Of a stretch of DNA of 10,151 nt, positions 1 to 8,136 are shown in pieces (the first letter of the stretch is position 1; each line of letters starts with the position of its first letter). This stretch comes from Phoronis ovalis (taxonomy: Eukaryota > Phoronida > Phoronidae). Location of the stretch: assembly GCA_028565635.1 (NCBI GenBank), contig JAOXYB010067245.1, forward strand, positions 1 through 10,151. The letters run 5' to 3'. Below the pieces are notes generated by a model, which saw nothing but the letters and a program-made list of their open reading frames with translations, was not told the DNA's origin and ran no database searches. The position numbers were made by a program, and so were the translations under genes.

Positions 1-1
1 A

Positions 2-440
2 TTTTGTAGCAATGGTACATTTACTGATGCAATAATGAATTTGAAAAACAAAGCCCACAGAGCCTATTTTAAATTAAGCAAATATTATCTTCTAACAAAT
101 TTGTCGCCCAAATATCTATCTTTGTATGTTTGATGCTGTTATCAAACCAGTCCTCTTGTATGGATGTGAAGTAAGGATACAGGATCTCCACAGTAAAATG
201 TTTTCATTGCAACATCTAAATAAAACTCCATTTGAATTGATTCAAAAAATATTCTGCAAAACTGTGCTGGGGTGTGCTAGAAACTCGAGTAATATTGCTG
301 TAAAAGCAGAACTAGGGCGGCACACACTAACTATAGATATTATTAAACTTAGCTTACGGTATAGGACCAGAATATCTACTCTGCCAGACACTAGATTCTT
401 AAAAGTAATTTATGCAGAAGATGAAAAATGGATATCCTGC
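2..440 (+). pseudogene. Decayed 3' fragment of a non-LTR retrotransposon reverse transcriptase
   Basis: In an intact element this protein copies the element's RNA into DNA at a nicked target site. Two reading frames on the plus strand carry the similarity. Positions 2-124 read as a peptide with SNGTFTDAIMNLKNKAHRAY, and from about 126 another frame reads VIKPVLLYGCEV, then FCKTVLGCARNSSNIAVKAE and LGRHTLTIDIIK. The order 'SNG-F-A---L--KA-RA', 'KP-LLYGCE', 'FCK--LG----S-N-AV--ELGR-PL-IDI' is typical of the region just downstream of the polymerase core in CR1/Jockey/RTE-like LINEs of invertebrates. The +1 shift near 124-128, the missing tryptophan usually following YGCE(V/I), the absent catalytic core (it would lie upstream of the window) and loss of similarity after about 440 show a dead copy. 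The frame stays open to 551 but its last 37 codons look random. I recognise the family type, not the exact clade. Confidence 0.8.
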
Positions 441-2184
441 ATATATATCAAGATATCCTCAAATGACATGTTTCTAGCAATAATACACAGCTATGCGATT
501 TTGTTGATTGATGTAAACATAATCTTGCTGCAAATAGATATGTCCAGATAAACATAACTATATAAATGACTTCAGAGTTAAAGTTTTCTGGTGATGACAT
601 ATTAAAAATTAATAAGGGGCCTTCTATATTCTACAAAAATATACTTTTTTGATAAGAACATTTGGTATAGTGCAATTAGAATTATAATGCAGTTGCTTTT
701 CCCATCCACCTCAATAGTAAATAGCCTAACAATTTGCAACAAATTCTGTTTAGTTACAATTAAATGGAGAAACTATGTATTTTATTCAACCAATATGACA
801 AAAAGTATAAGGAACTCTACTATAGATAACATAATGGTAGAATTGGCGGGAAATGCAGATTTCCTGTTAATGGTTACATGATGCCGCAGTTGAAAAAAAT
901 CACGTGGTTACAGTTCCAATATATAACTGGCTAGCAAACAATTTATACTCTGTCGCATCATGGATTGAAGATCAGTAAACAGACATATTTTTGAACCAAG
1001 AGAAGTTTTTCCTAAGAATTTGCAGGTTGGTAAATTTAGTTAGTTATAAGGCATATTAATAATATTTATACTAGTTAATTATTTATTAATTTAATAGAGA
1101 TACTCAATAAATCAATGTGTATAATAATACAGAAGATTATATATTAAATGTAAAGTATTTATACTCTAAGGTTATTTGTAATAAGAAGTATTATATTAAT
1201 ATAAAATTTTATAAGTATTAAAGAATTTATTTTTCAATTAAATGTATATAAATGTTAAGGATGTTTCCATGAATTAAGAATGTGCAAATGTTAAATATAC
1301 AATATGTTTATAAATCCATGAATCTATAAACTAATTTAGGTTACCAAATAATTGCTAATAAAACCTTCTTTACGTTTGAAGACAGAATGCAGCATTAAGT
1401 CGTCCCCTTATGTATAATTGGTTGTCAAAATTAATTAAATAAAATTTCGTTGCAGCCATATTAATATTTTAAGGGAACAACATTGTCAGACAAGAGACAT
1501 TGTACTTTATTGATTTTAACAAAGATTTTCAGTACTATTGACCTAGGCTGACCGACCTCCTATAGAACAATCTTAAAAAGCAATATCCTACAACTCGTAA
1601 GTTTACTATAAGCAAACGAAAAATGTACGTTTTGAATAAACTCCACAAACACTACTCTCAAGTTAGGTAAATATCTTTTATATAAAATAATACCAGTTCA
1701 TTATGGCATACATATAACACTGTTATATCATAACCTCCAATAAATTCCAATTACCAAAACAAAAAGAATTATTCATTTTGGTATGACATGGAGCCATATC
1801 GATTTTTATGGTGATTAATTAAACTATGATTCTCTTACATGATTATTGTGAAATAATCATAACATTATGTTTGTTTCCACTATCATTTTTTATGAAATTA
1901 CTACAATTTTCACTCTGAATAGTAAAAAAGTGCTGTATGCTGCCAATGGTAAATAGATGTTACCAAATGCATGCATGTGCTTGGAGAAGCATACAAAATA
2001 TGCCCCTTCATAATTTTTTTTCTTAAAGTATACCCTGTTTAATTGTTAACAGATTAAAATCACGCACCTTCAGTAAATAAATTACATATCCTGTAGTCCC
2101 CAAAGATGCTATAAAGATACAATTTCTAGATATTTAATTTTACGTAATCTGGTCACATTTTTTACGAATTCAGTAATGATAACT
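441..2184. other. AT-rich stretch with no recognisable gene
   Basis: I see no convincing exon, RNA gene or intact mobile element here. A 64-codon open frame at 687-881 has no recognisable motif, no compositional contrast with its surroundings and no match to the expected tail of the retrotransposon to its left, although badly decayed LINE 3' sequence could continue to roughly 1000. The stretch 1040-1330 is especially rich in TA/AT words and reads like intron or intergenic DNA. The only discrete structure I would mark is the hairpin at 1839-1860. Confidence 0.6.
1839..1860. repeat. Perfect 9-bp inverted repeat with a 4-nt loop
   Basis: The arms ATGATTATT (1839-1847) and AATAATCAT (1852-1860) are exactly complementary around the loop GTGA. 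It could fold in RNA or cruciform DNA, but it lies in AT-rich sequence with no adjacent gene, so a function cannot be assigned. Confidence 0.55.
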
Positions 2185-2187
2185 GAG

Positions 2188-2258
2188 GGGGGTACGGGGT
2201 ACCCCCAATGTACAATGCTAGCACTTAAAAATCGGCAATGCTCGCTGCTCGCACTTAA
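2188..2258. repeat. GC-rich patch with a hairpin and an imperfect internal duplication
   Basis: This short island stands out from AT-rich surroundings. It opens with GGGGGTAC (2188-2195) and its exact complement GTACCCCC (2199-2206) around three Gs. Two related words follow: CAATGCTAGCACTTA (2213-2227) and a longer version (2236-2257) that begins CAATGCT, ends CGCACTTA and has CGCTGCT inserted between. The composition and internal duplication suggest a fragment of a dispersed repeat or mobile element. I do not recognise the family. Confidence 0.35.
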
Positions 2259-2654
2259 CAAGAAAAATTAACAACCAATAAAAAATCATAATTTCTGTGT
2301 ATATATCGTGTGTTGCACTGTGGTAGTTTGTCCTTAAAGCTATGCTTTACAAATCATAAAAATACCATATTAACAAATACATTTTTTTACTCTTAGACTC
2401 TATATCATAAAAAAACTATTGTGAAAACCTGTGACAATGTTATTGCACTTGAAGAACCATTTGTGCAAATGCTAGTTTTTGAGTTGAAACATTGAATTGT
2501 TATCAAGCGTGATCTATGTACAGTACTCTTATTATTTCGGCATGAATCTTATTATTGGATAGATATATATATGTACAGGCATTATGCAGTTTAAATAGAG
2601 GTTAAGGATTTCGATGTTGTTGCCTTTTCCTCGAACGAACCCAAGGTTTTGTTT

Positions 2655-3036
2655 ACCAAATGATAAAATTACATGTAGAGGTTTTACGTTTTATGTTTAT
2701 CAAGGGATGCTAAAAACAGCGTTTAGAGAATTGAGAGTTTGTTGACTTCCTCCCACTTCCACGATATTTTTGTCAAGTACCCCGTGTAAAATTTAGGTGT
2801 ACATTTATGTGCAAGCACGCAAAGTAGAAATATAAATTGCTCTGATATTTCTATACAAACAATAATTAAGAAATTAAAATGTAATATTAGTTTCTACAAA
2901 CGCAACTAACAATGCATTGACCAAAGATACAGTGTTCGTGTATAACACTTTGACTAAATAACATTTATTCTAACAGGCAAGGCACCGGGGCAAGACAATA
3001 CATATGACGTATACCATAAGTATGAAAGGTACAAAT
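2655..3036 (+). repeat. Block A: direct repeat carrying exon-like segment 1
   Basis: This block matches 4640-5022 in the same orientation, about 1986 bp apart. It begins at the shared word ACCAAATGATAAAATTACAT and is collinear to 3036. Up to 2906 the two copies differ by several dozen substitutions and small indels (roughly 85% alike by eye). From 2907 to 3036 they are identical at all 130 positions. After 3036 similarity stops abruptly. The block lies immediately left of block D. A duplicated intron-exon segment is the simplest reading; a dispersed repeat that captured the exon is the alternative. Confidence 0.85.
2977..3028 (+). CDS. Candidate 52-nt exon, copy 1 (partial gene)
   Basis: The segment is bounded by an acceptor ending TTATTCTAACAG and a donor AAAG/GTACAA. 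A branch-point-like TGACTAA lies at 2951-2957, about 20 nt upstream. Its GC content is clearly above that of its surroundings. Two bases (GC) complete an incoming codon, sixteen codons read KAPGQDNTYDVYHKYE, and AG begins the next codon (Arg or Ser). So the entry phase is 1 and the exit phase 2. The other two frames give a stop (CAA frame) or a less protein-like peptide. Tyr sits at every third position (Y-D-V-Y-H-K-Y), resembling tyrosine-phosphorylation tails of invertebrate receptors, but I cannot name a family. If the donor is not used, the frame runs on through RYKWHVKDV to TAA at 3054, so it could instead end a terminal exon. Flanking exons are not in the window. The strongest support is the identical second copy at 4963. 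Confidence 0.45.
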
Positions 3037-3084
3037 GGCATGTAAAGGATGTATAAATTTTCACCCACGCATGTTGTATATCTC

Positions 3085-4300
3085 CATAATTAAAAGATTG
3101 CTTCCGCATCTTATATTACACATTAGAGGAAGAATTTTTATTCCCTATTATGACAAGGTGTTTTCAGTTAGTATGTTTGGTCACCATAAGAAACTGGAAT
3201 GTTTCCGTCATAGTAATCCCACAAACTTAATATTTCACCACTAAGCGATGTCTGTGGCACTAAGTAAATATATATAAATGTTATTACCGAGATACCAACT
3301 TGTGTATTGATAAAACATCACTATGGCTATGAACTTTGATATGACTCATAGTCAGGTGATTGACTTTAATTTCATATGACGACATATTTGTGAAGAACTG
3401 TTCTCCATTGTTCGTACACTACGTGAACAGGGACAAAAAATACTATCATCAACTTTGGTACCCGTGATAGTCAGGTAGCGTCTCACGCCGAACAAAGTCA
3501 ATAAATATCTTCATTTACCCACTGATCAGGCGTTGTTTTTCGCACCGACTCCGGGGATAAACTTGAACAGTTCGACTCATGTATTAGGTTTTTCAAAGAT
3601 CGTTATTTATAGAAAATGCCATTACTAAAGCTTTTAAAAACTAGATCTAGTTATTTGTTTTCTGCTGTGTATAGTTGTTGGCTTGTACATACTTATGTCG
3701 TTAACTGCATTGATCACCGTCGACAGTATCAATCATATCTCCGCCACATGTAACCATGTATGGTTGATAATGCATTTAGCTTTGATGTTGATGTACCAAC
3801 AATGAGATAAATATATTAACAAATATCTGAATTTGTTGCTTGTCGTGCCATAGTGGGTTTGATATTGCTTCTCTAATTTTAGTTTTATTGCAGGACATGA
3901 CATTGTACATTAATTAGTTTCCTTAACATTCTAGTAGATGTATCTGTTTTTGTTCCTTGTTGTTTATATAAACTATTTACTTCGAAACAACTTATATCAC
4001 AGCAATATAATGGTGGTGGTTACAGCCTTGTTTTTGAAAAGGACTACTTTCTATCCCTAGTATGGATAAATATCAATATAAAATTGACCTTCTATAGAAT
4101 AAGTCAAAGACTCTAGTACAGTATTAGCACATTGATAACATATACTGATAGAGAATAGGGAAAACATATTTTTAAAAGTATGAATGGAATTAGTTATTTA
4201 ATGAAAGAGATTAATATTGGGATTTCATTGTACTTTGCGACAATATGAATATAATTGGTTGATGTAGTTTGAATTTTTGTTCAATTTCGTTGATATATTT
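3085..4300 (+). repeat. Block D: left copy of a diverged ~1.2-kb direct duplication
   Basis: This stretch is collinear with 6835-8075. Anchors shared exactly include TGTTTGGTCACCATAAGAAA (3174-3193 and 6908-6927), TACCCGTGATAGTCAGGTAG (3459-3478 and 7160-7179) and GATCAGGCGTTGTTTTT (3524-3540 and 7225-7241). Between anchors there are many substitutions and indels that are not multiples of three, so it is not conserved as protein. The 69-codon open frame at 3035-3244 is broken in the other copy and is not a gene. Block D reads as intron or intergenic sequence that was duplicated long before the A/B exon cores became identical. Its right edge is blurred, near the shared AGTTTGAATTTTT (4268 and 8041). 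Confidence 0.8.
3324..3354. repeat. Conserved hairpin in block D, first copy
   Basis: TGGCTATGA (3324-3332) faces TCATAGTCA (3346-3354) over a 13-nt loop. The one non-Watson-Crick position is a G opposite T (G-U in RNA). The matching place in block D' (7040-7070) has a perfect 9-bp stem with the same loop length. A second hairpin follows about 90 bp later: ACTATCA (3442-3448) with TGATAGT (3465-3471). Confidence 0.45.
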
Positions 4301-4639
4301 ATGATTTAGTTACCTCCATTTGATGCTTGAAAATCAGTATTAGCGAACTTTACCAAGCATGTCCCACATAGTTTGTGTGTATCTTCACGTGGAGATTTGT
4401 ACCAGGATTTAGCTTAAAATTAGGATAATGATGGGAGACAATGTTTAAGATAAAATGGATGCATTTTTTTCATTATGACAATTAGGAAGTTTTGTACCTT
4501 AGCACTAATGTGCTTTTAAATCCACTATATGGCATTTAGTTTTCTCAGTTGGTTGGGTTTAGTACAGGATATAACGCTCAAAGTGGACAAGTTGAACAGT
4601 TGATGTTTTTAATAACCTACTATTTGTTACATTCACTAG
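4301..4639. other. Non-repeated spacer between blocks D and B, no gene seen
   Basis: This stretch has no clear counterpart in the right-hand duplication, where about 730 bp are missing between D' and E' relative to the left unit. No open frame, RNA fold or mobile-element end is evident. It is probably intronic if the flanking exon candidates are real. Confidence 0.5.
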
Positions 4640-5022
4640 ACCAAATGATAAAATTACATGTAGTGGTTGTACCTTTTATGTTTAATTTTCCAAGGGATTT
4701 TAAAAACAGTGTTTAGAGACTTGAAAGTTTGTTGACTTGGGCCTCATACCCCCACGATGTTTTTGATAAGTACCCCGTGTGAATTAAGGGTACATTTATA
4801 TGCAAGCACGCAAACTGCAAATATAAATTGCTCTTGAATTTCTATAGAAACAATAATCATGAAAATATAACATTAGTTTCTACAAACGCAGGTAACAATG
4901 CATTGACCAAAGATACAGTGTTCGTGTATAACACTTTGACTAAATAACATTTATTCTAACAGGCAAGGCACCGGGGCAAGACAATACATATGACGTATAC
5001 CATAAGTATGAAAGGTACAAAT
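4640..5022 (+). repeat. Block B: direct repeat carrying exon-like segment 2
   Basis: This is the second copy of block A, in the same orientation and nearly the same length (one net base of length difference before the identical core). The identical core is 4893-5022. It lies between D and E, inside the stretch that the D'-E' unit lacks, so it was either inserted into the left unit or deleted from the right one. Downstream of 5022 the sequence no longer matches what follows block A. Confidence 0.85.
4963..5014 (+). CDS. Candidate 52-nt exon, copy 2 (partial gene)
   Basis: This copy is base-for-base identical to 2977-3028, including the acceptor TTATTCTAACAG, the upstream TGACTAA (4937-4943) and the donor AAAG/GTACAA. 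It encodes the same sixteen residues KAPGQDNTYDVYHKYE in the same phases (1 in, 2 out). If both copies were spliced in series, copy 2 would be read one base out and meet TGA at 4991-4993. The two are therefore expected to be alternatives, or one is silent. If the donor is skipped the frame ends at once at TAG (5022-5024) after RYK, a shorter tail than the RYKWHVKDV end of copy 1. Function is unknown. Since the encoded peptides are the same, any difference between isoforms would come from the choice of neighbouring exon, tail or expression pattern. Confidence 0.45.
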
Positions 5023-5147
5023 AGCGTGGTATTCATCTGCCCTCACATATGCTTCAACGCATCTGACCTTTTCATGACAGACGTTTGAAAATATATTCAT
5101 TCTTTATTTACGCCTATTCATTCCTCAATCGATAAAAACTGCAAAGA

Positions 5148-5570
5148 GGTAATTACAAAATCTGGAATGGCTAAAGTGATTTTTTATACCAAATACATAT
5201 AGATATTTCGTACAACGAAAAGTGTTAATTTGCTACATGTACTATAATGTTTACGTGCGATAATGAAATGCTTGGTATTTTAATAAAATACCAATTTTGT
5301 CATTTTTCAATAAATATTTCCATTCTTCTATTCGAGCTTTAGCGTAACTTAATTTTTTGTGGAAGGGTCGTTGTTGTGGGAAAGCTGACACTGCACCTCT
5401 GGATTACAGTCTCATAAAATATTCAATTTGTTAAATTCCTGTCAGTTTGATGCTTGTTAATAACGAACGTTCAAATAGATGTATTGACCACGGCAGTAGT
5501 TCAGTAAGACTAAAACCTTGCTGTGTGTGACTTTTGACTAGAAAGGTAAATATACTGTTTATAATTCAGT
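5148..5570 (+). repeat. Block E: left copy of a second collinear duplicated segment
   Basis: This matches 8137-8565 in order, with shared stretches such as AAAAGTGTTAAT (5218-5229 and 8230-8241), a TTTCGTGGAAAAGGCGTTGT-like core (about 5357-5376 versus 8387-8398) and an AAA(A)CCTTG motif near 5511 and 8500. Similarity is weak before about 5200. Together with D/D' it shows that one ancestral unit was duplicated and then diverged. No conserved reading frame is visible. Confidence 0.65.
5272..5294. repeat. Perfect 23-bp odd palindrome
   Basis: The arms TTGGTATTTTA (5272-5282) and TAAAATACCAA (5284-5294) are exact complements around a single A. The matching place in E' (about 8284-8305) has a decayed version, so the symmetry is perfect in only one duplicate. 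It could be a protein-binding site or just a cruciform-forming AT palindrome. Confidence 0.55.
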
Positions 5571-5598
5571 TAAGTTATAATTATATAAAACAGGGAAA

Positions 5599-5760
5599 TT
5601 AATGTTGTTTAATAAAGAGTAAGAGAACAAAAATCACCACAACCAGCTACAATATTTTATTAATTTTTATTGGGTCGTGGTGATTCTATTTATGCTCCTG
5701 TTTGTTGCTATTACATCGTAGATCCGACCCACCATTCCCTTTTTACTTAATGTTGTTTAA
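5599..5760. mobile_element. Small hairpin-bearing insertion candidate flanked by 14-bp direct repeats
   Basis: TTAATGTTGTTTAA occurs at 5599-5612 and again at 5747-5760, like a target-site duplication around 134 bp. Inside, AATCACCACAACC (5632-5644) is complementary to GGTCGTGGTGATT (5673-5685) with one mismatch. TGGGTCG (5671-5677) can also pair with CGACCCA (5725-5731), so the two folds compete for the same strand. The element is too short for a protein. It could be a SINE or other short non-autonomous element, but no clear Pol III A/B boxes or poly-A tail are visible, so the identity is open. Confidence 0.35.
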
Positions 5761-6834
5761 GGTTTTATTTTTAAATTGAAATTATTGTGTGGTCACAAAA
5801 TTATCTTATAACTATAAGGTTGATATTGGTTTTAAGCTATGTCTGAATGTGTCAATCTTGTGTTTATTTTTGTATATTGATTTAAAAAAGGGATGGGCTT
5901 AACACATAATACTGTTGATATTAATGCATGTTTAAATGATTGTGCAAATGTATGCAATGCGGGGACCTGCACCTAAAAGTTCTTGCGATTGACGGTATTA
6001 TTCAAAATACAATCATGTCATCTAAAAAGATGTCAGATAGAAAAGTGAACTTTCTCCAGAGCTATCAAATTGAGAAAATATAACATGAAACAATTATCAC
6101 ATCTGCTGCTCTAGCTTTAAATTAAGTTAAACTAAAAACTTGCATGGACGTTTATATTCTATATCTAGTGAAGTATTGTGTTTACGTTGAGCAAACGCTT
6201 CTACTGGTTTGCATGGAAACGTTATGTCATTTACCATACATGCTAAAAATGCACAACTTTATAATATATTTCACTAAAAGCAGAGACAATGAAGCGATTT
6301 CTTTATAATTTGGAGATAGAATGAACAACAAACTATAGTTTTTCTGATTTATAACACCAAAGGAGGATCTTTAAACAACCTTTTTACAGTGATACTTCAG
6401 TGACTGGATTTTGTGTCAAATGACAGAAATTAAATCGATTTTCCATGTGCAGATATTTTTATAAGAACGCACAGAATTGTGTTATTGTCAAATCATGACT
6501 TATTAGGTTAGGTGAAGAGTGAGCTCCTGTCACTAAACTCGATCCAATATTTGTGTTACTGATGCAACATTTTAATTTTTCTCATGCTTTCAGTTTTACC
6601 ATTTTACCGACTGGCGGTTGTCTCAAGATGGAACTTTTGATTACAGCTTTATTTTTTGTCCGACCAGCTTCATATTCCATACATAGCGTGGGTGGATGGT
6701 TGAGACTAGGTAGGGTTTTAGAACCCTTTTAATTGAGTCATTAGGGCCCCAGTCTAGTTTTCTCAATGATAATGACGCTTAAGGCAAATCTTAAACTTTA
6801 GACAACTTTGAATGAAAAGTTGCAACCTCTATAA
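5761..6834. other. Spacer between the two duplicated units, no firm gene
   Basis: This is AT-rich sequence with no repeat match inside the window that I can support. The only frame of note is at 6628-6732: ATG in a good initiation context (AAGATGG), a start MELLITALFFVRPASYS resembling a short signal peptide, and a TAA after 34 codons. A possible donor AG/GTAGGG lies inside it at 6709/6710. Without a second exon in sight I do not call it a gene. Confidence 0.5.
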
Positions 6835-7039
6835 TGAAAAAAATTGCTTTCGCATCTTAGATGCCAAACCAGAGGAATATTTAATTCCCAGTTATTTTCA
6901 GTTATTGTGTTTGGTCACCATAAGAAAAACTCTTCCATCATAACATTATTATAAATTTTATATTTCATCACCAAGCAGTATCTATGAAACTAAGTAAATA
7001 TCGCCGAGTTACCAGGTTGTGTATTTATGAAATATCGCT

Positions 7040-7070
7040 TGACTATGAACTTTCATATGAATCATAGTCA
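7040..7070. repeat. Conserved hairpin in block D', second copy
   Basis: TGACTATGA (7040-7048) and TCATAGTCA (7062-7070) form a perfect 9-bp stem, with the palindrome TTCATATGAA inside the 13-nt loop. The copy at 3324-3354 keeps the stem with one G-U pair. A second stem, CTATCA (7144-7149) with TGATAG (7166-7171), has the same 16-nt loop length as its counterpart in D. Confidence 0.45.
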
Positions 7071-7512
7071 GGTGACTGACATATATATATGTGAAGGTCT
7101 GTTCTCCATTTTTCGCACTAGGCAACTTGGGACGCAAGAAAACCTATCATCGAGCCTGTTACCCGTGATAGTCAGGTAGGGTCCCACGCCGTACAGAGTT
7201 AATTAATAATTCCATTTATACTCCGATCAGGCGTTGTTTTTGTATCGACCCCAGGGGGTAAATTTGAACAGCTCAACTAATTTATCAGCTTTTCCTTTAT
7301 TGTTATAAAATGCCTTTCCTAAAACCTTTTAAAACTATTCGTTTGTTTTCTGTTGTTTATGGCTGTTACCTTGTAAAGACTTATGTATCGGGCTTATGTC
7401 GTTAATTACATTAATCACCGTCGACAGCATCCATTCTATTTCAGCCATTTTTAACCATATAAAATCATACGGTTAGTAATTCTTTTAGCTTTCATGTGGA
7501 TAAAGATCCAGG

Positions 7513-7526
7513 GCCTTATATAAGGC
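7513..7526. repeat. Perfect 14-bp palindrome GCCTTATATAAGGC
   Basis: A self-complementary site with a TATATAA core, found only in D' and absent from the aligned part of D. It resembles a TATA box by composition, but no transcribed frame follows it, so a promoter call is not justified. Confidence 0.5.
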
Positions 7527-7589
7527 GAGTATTGACACATTTTTATGTTCAGTTCCGATTGTCTTAGAAGGAGATTATTAACAAGTATT

Positions 7590-7606
7590 TATATATATAT
7601 ATATAT
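7590..7606. repeat. Short (TA)n microsatellite
   Basis: Eight and a half uninterrupted TA/AT units, lying in the segment that D' has and D lacks. Smaller TA runs occur at about 2561-2573 and 7080-7091. Confidence 0.85.
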
Positions 7607-8136
7607 GTTTGATATTCTGTACTCCTTTTGGTATACTGTAGTTGTAACGAACTTAATTCTTTGACTGTCTTACCATAGTGGTTTTGTGCTTGCCTCTCCA
7701 ATTCTAGTTGTATTGTATGACATGACTTTGTATATATTCATTAGTTTCATTAGCATTCTTGCAGATATTTTTGTTTCTGTTCCTTGATGTTTATATGAAC
7801 ACGAAAATAATGGCGGTTATAGCTTTATTTTTGAAAAGGAGTATATACTTTCTATCCCTAATATGGGCAACTATCTATTTAACAGTGGCTTTCTATAGAA
7901 CAAATCAGACTCTAGTATATTATTACAACACTGATAGCATATAATGATGGAGAATTGGTGAAACATATAAACTGCACTAATGGAAATAGTTTCTTGGATC
8001 CCAAATCGGCGTTTTGACATAAACGTACTATCCCGACGCCAGTTTGAATTTTTTAATCAATGTGTATTACCCCATCTCATCATACTTTGAACTACTTTAG
8101 TGACACAGAAGGCATATACTACACTATGTGGAAGTG

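Larger units (their letters stand above)
6835..8075 (+). repeat. Block D': right copy of the ~1.2-kb duplication
   Basis: This is collinear with 3085-4300. Relative to D it carries roughly 100-150 extra bases around 7500-7660, which include the palindrome at 7513-7526 and the AT microsatellite at 7590-7606. The 61-codon frame at 7759-7944 looks hydrophobic, but its counterpart in D is broken by frame-changing indels and stops, so it is a chance frame. D' has no recognisable A/B block at its left edge. Confidence 0.8.

Noticed and set aside
687-881. A 64-codon frame downstream of the retrotransposon relic
   Set aside because: It has no recognisable motif, no match to a reverse-transcriptase C-terminal region and AT-rich random-like composition.
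3035-3244. A 69-codon frame right after exon candidate 1
   Set aside because: It straddles the edge of block A and block D in a different frame from the exon candidate. The D' counterpart (6835-6980) carries frame-changing indels and stops, and no motif is visible.
6783-6819. A possible decayed third copy of the 52-nt exon just left of block D' (GGCAA..., AGACAA..., GAATGAAAAG)
   Set aside because: Scattered word matches lie in the expected place, but the middle of the exon is missing, the donor GT is absent and the flanking intron does not align. A pairwise alignment score against shuffled sequence would be needed to revive it.
7513-7526. TATATAA core as a core promoter
   Set aside because: A TATA-like word in AT-rich DNA is expected by chance, and no frame or transcript evidence lies downstream.
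7759-7944. A 61-codon hydrophobic frame resembling a small membrane protein
   Set aside because: It lies in block D'. The aligned part of block D (about 3950-4130) has stops and indels that change the frame, so the sequence is not kept as protein.
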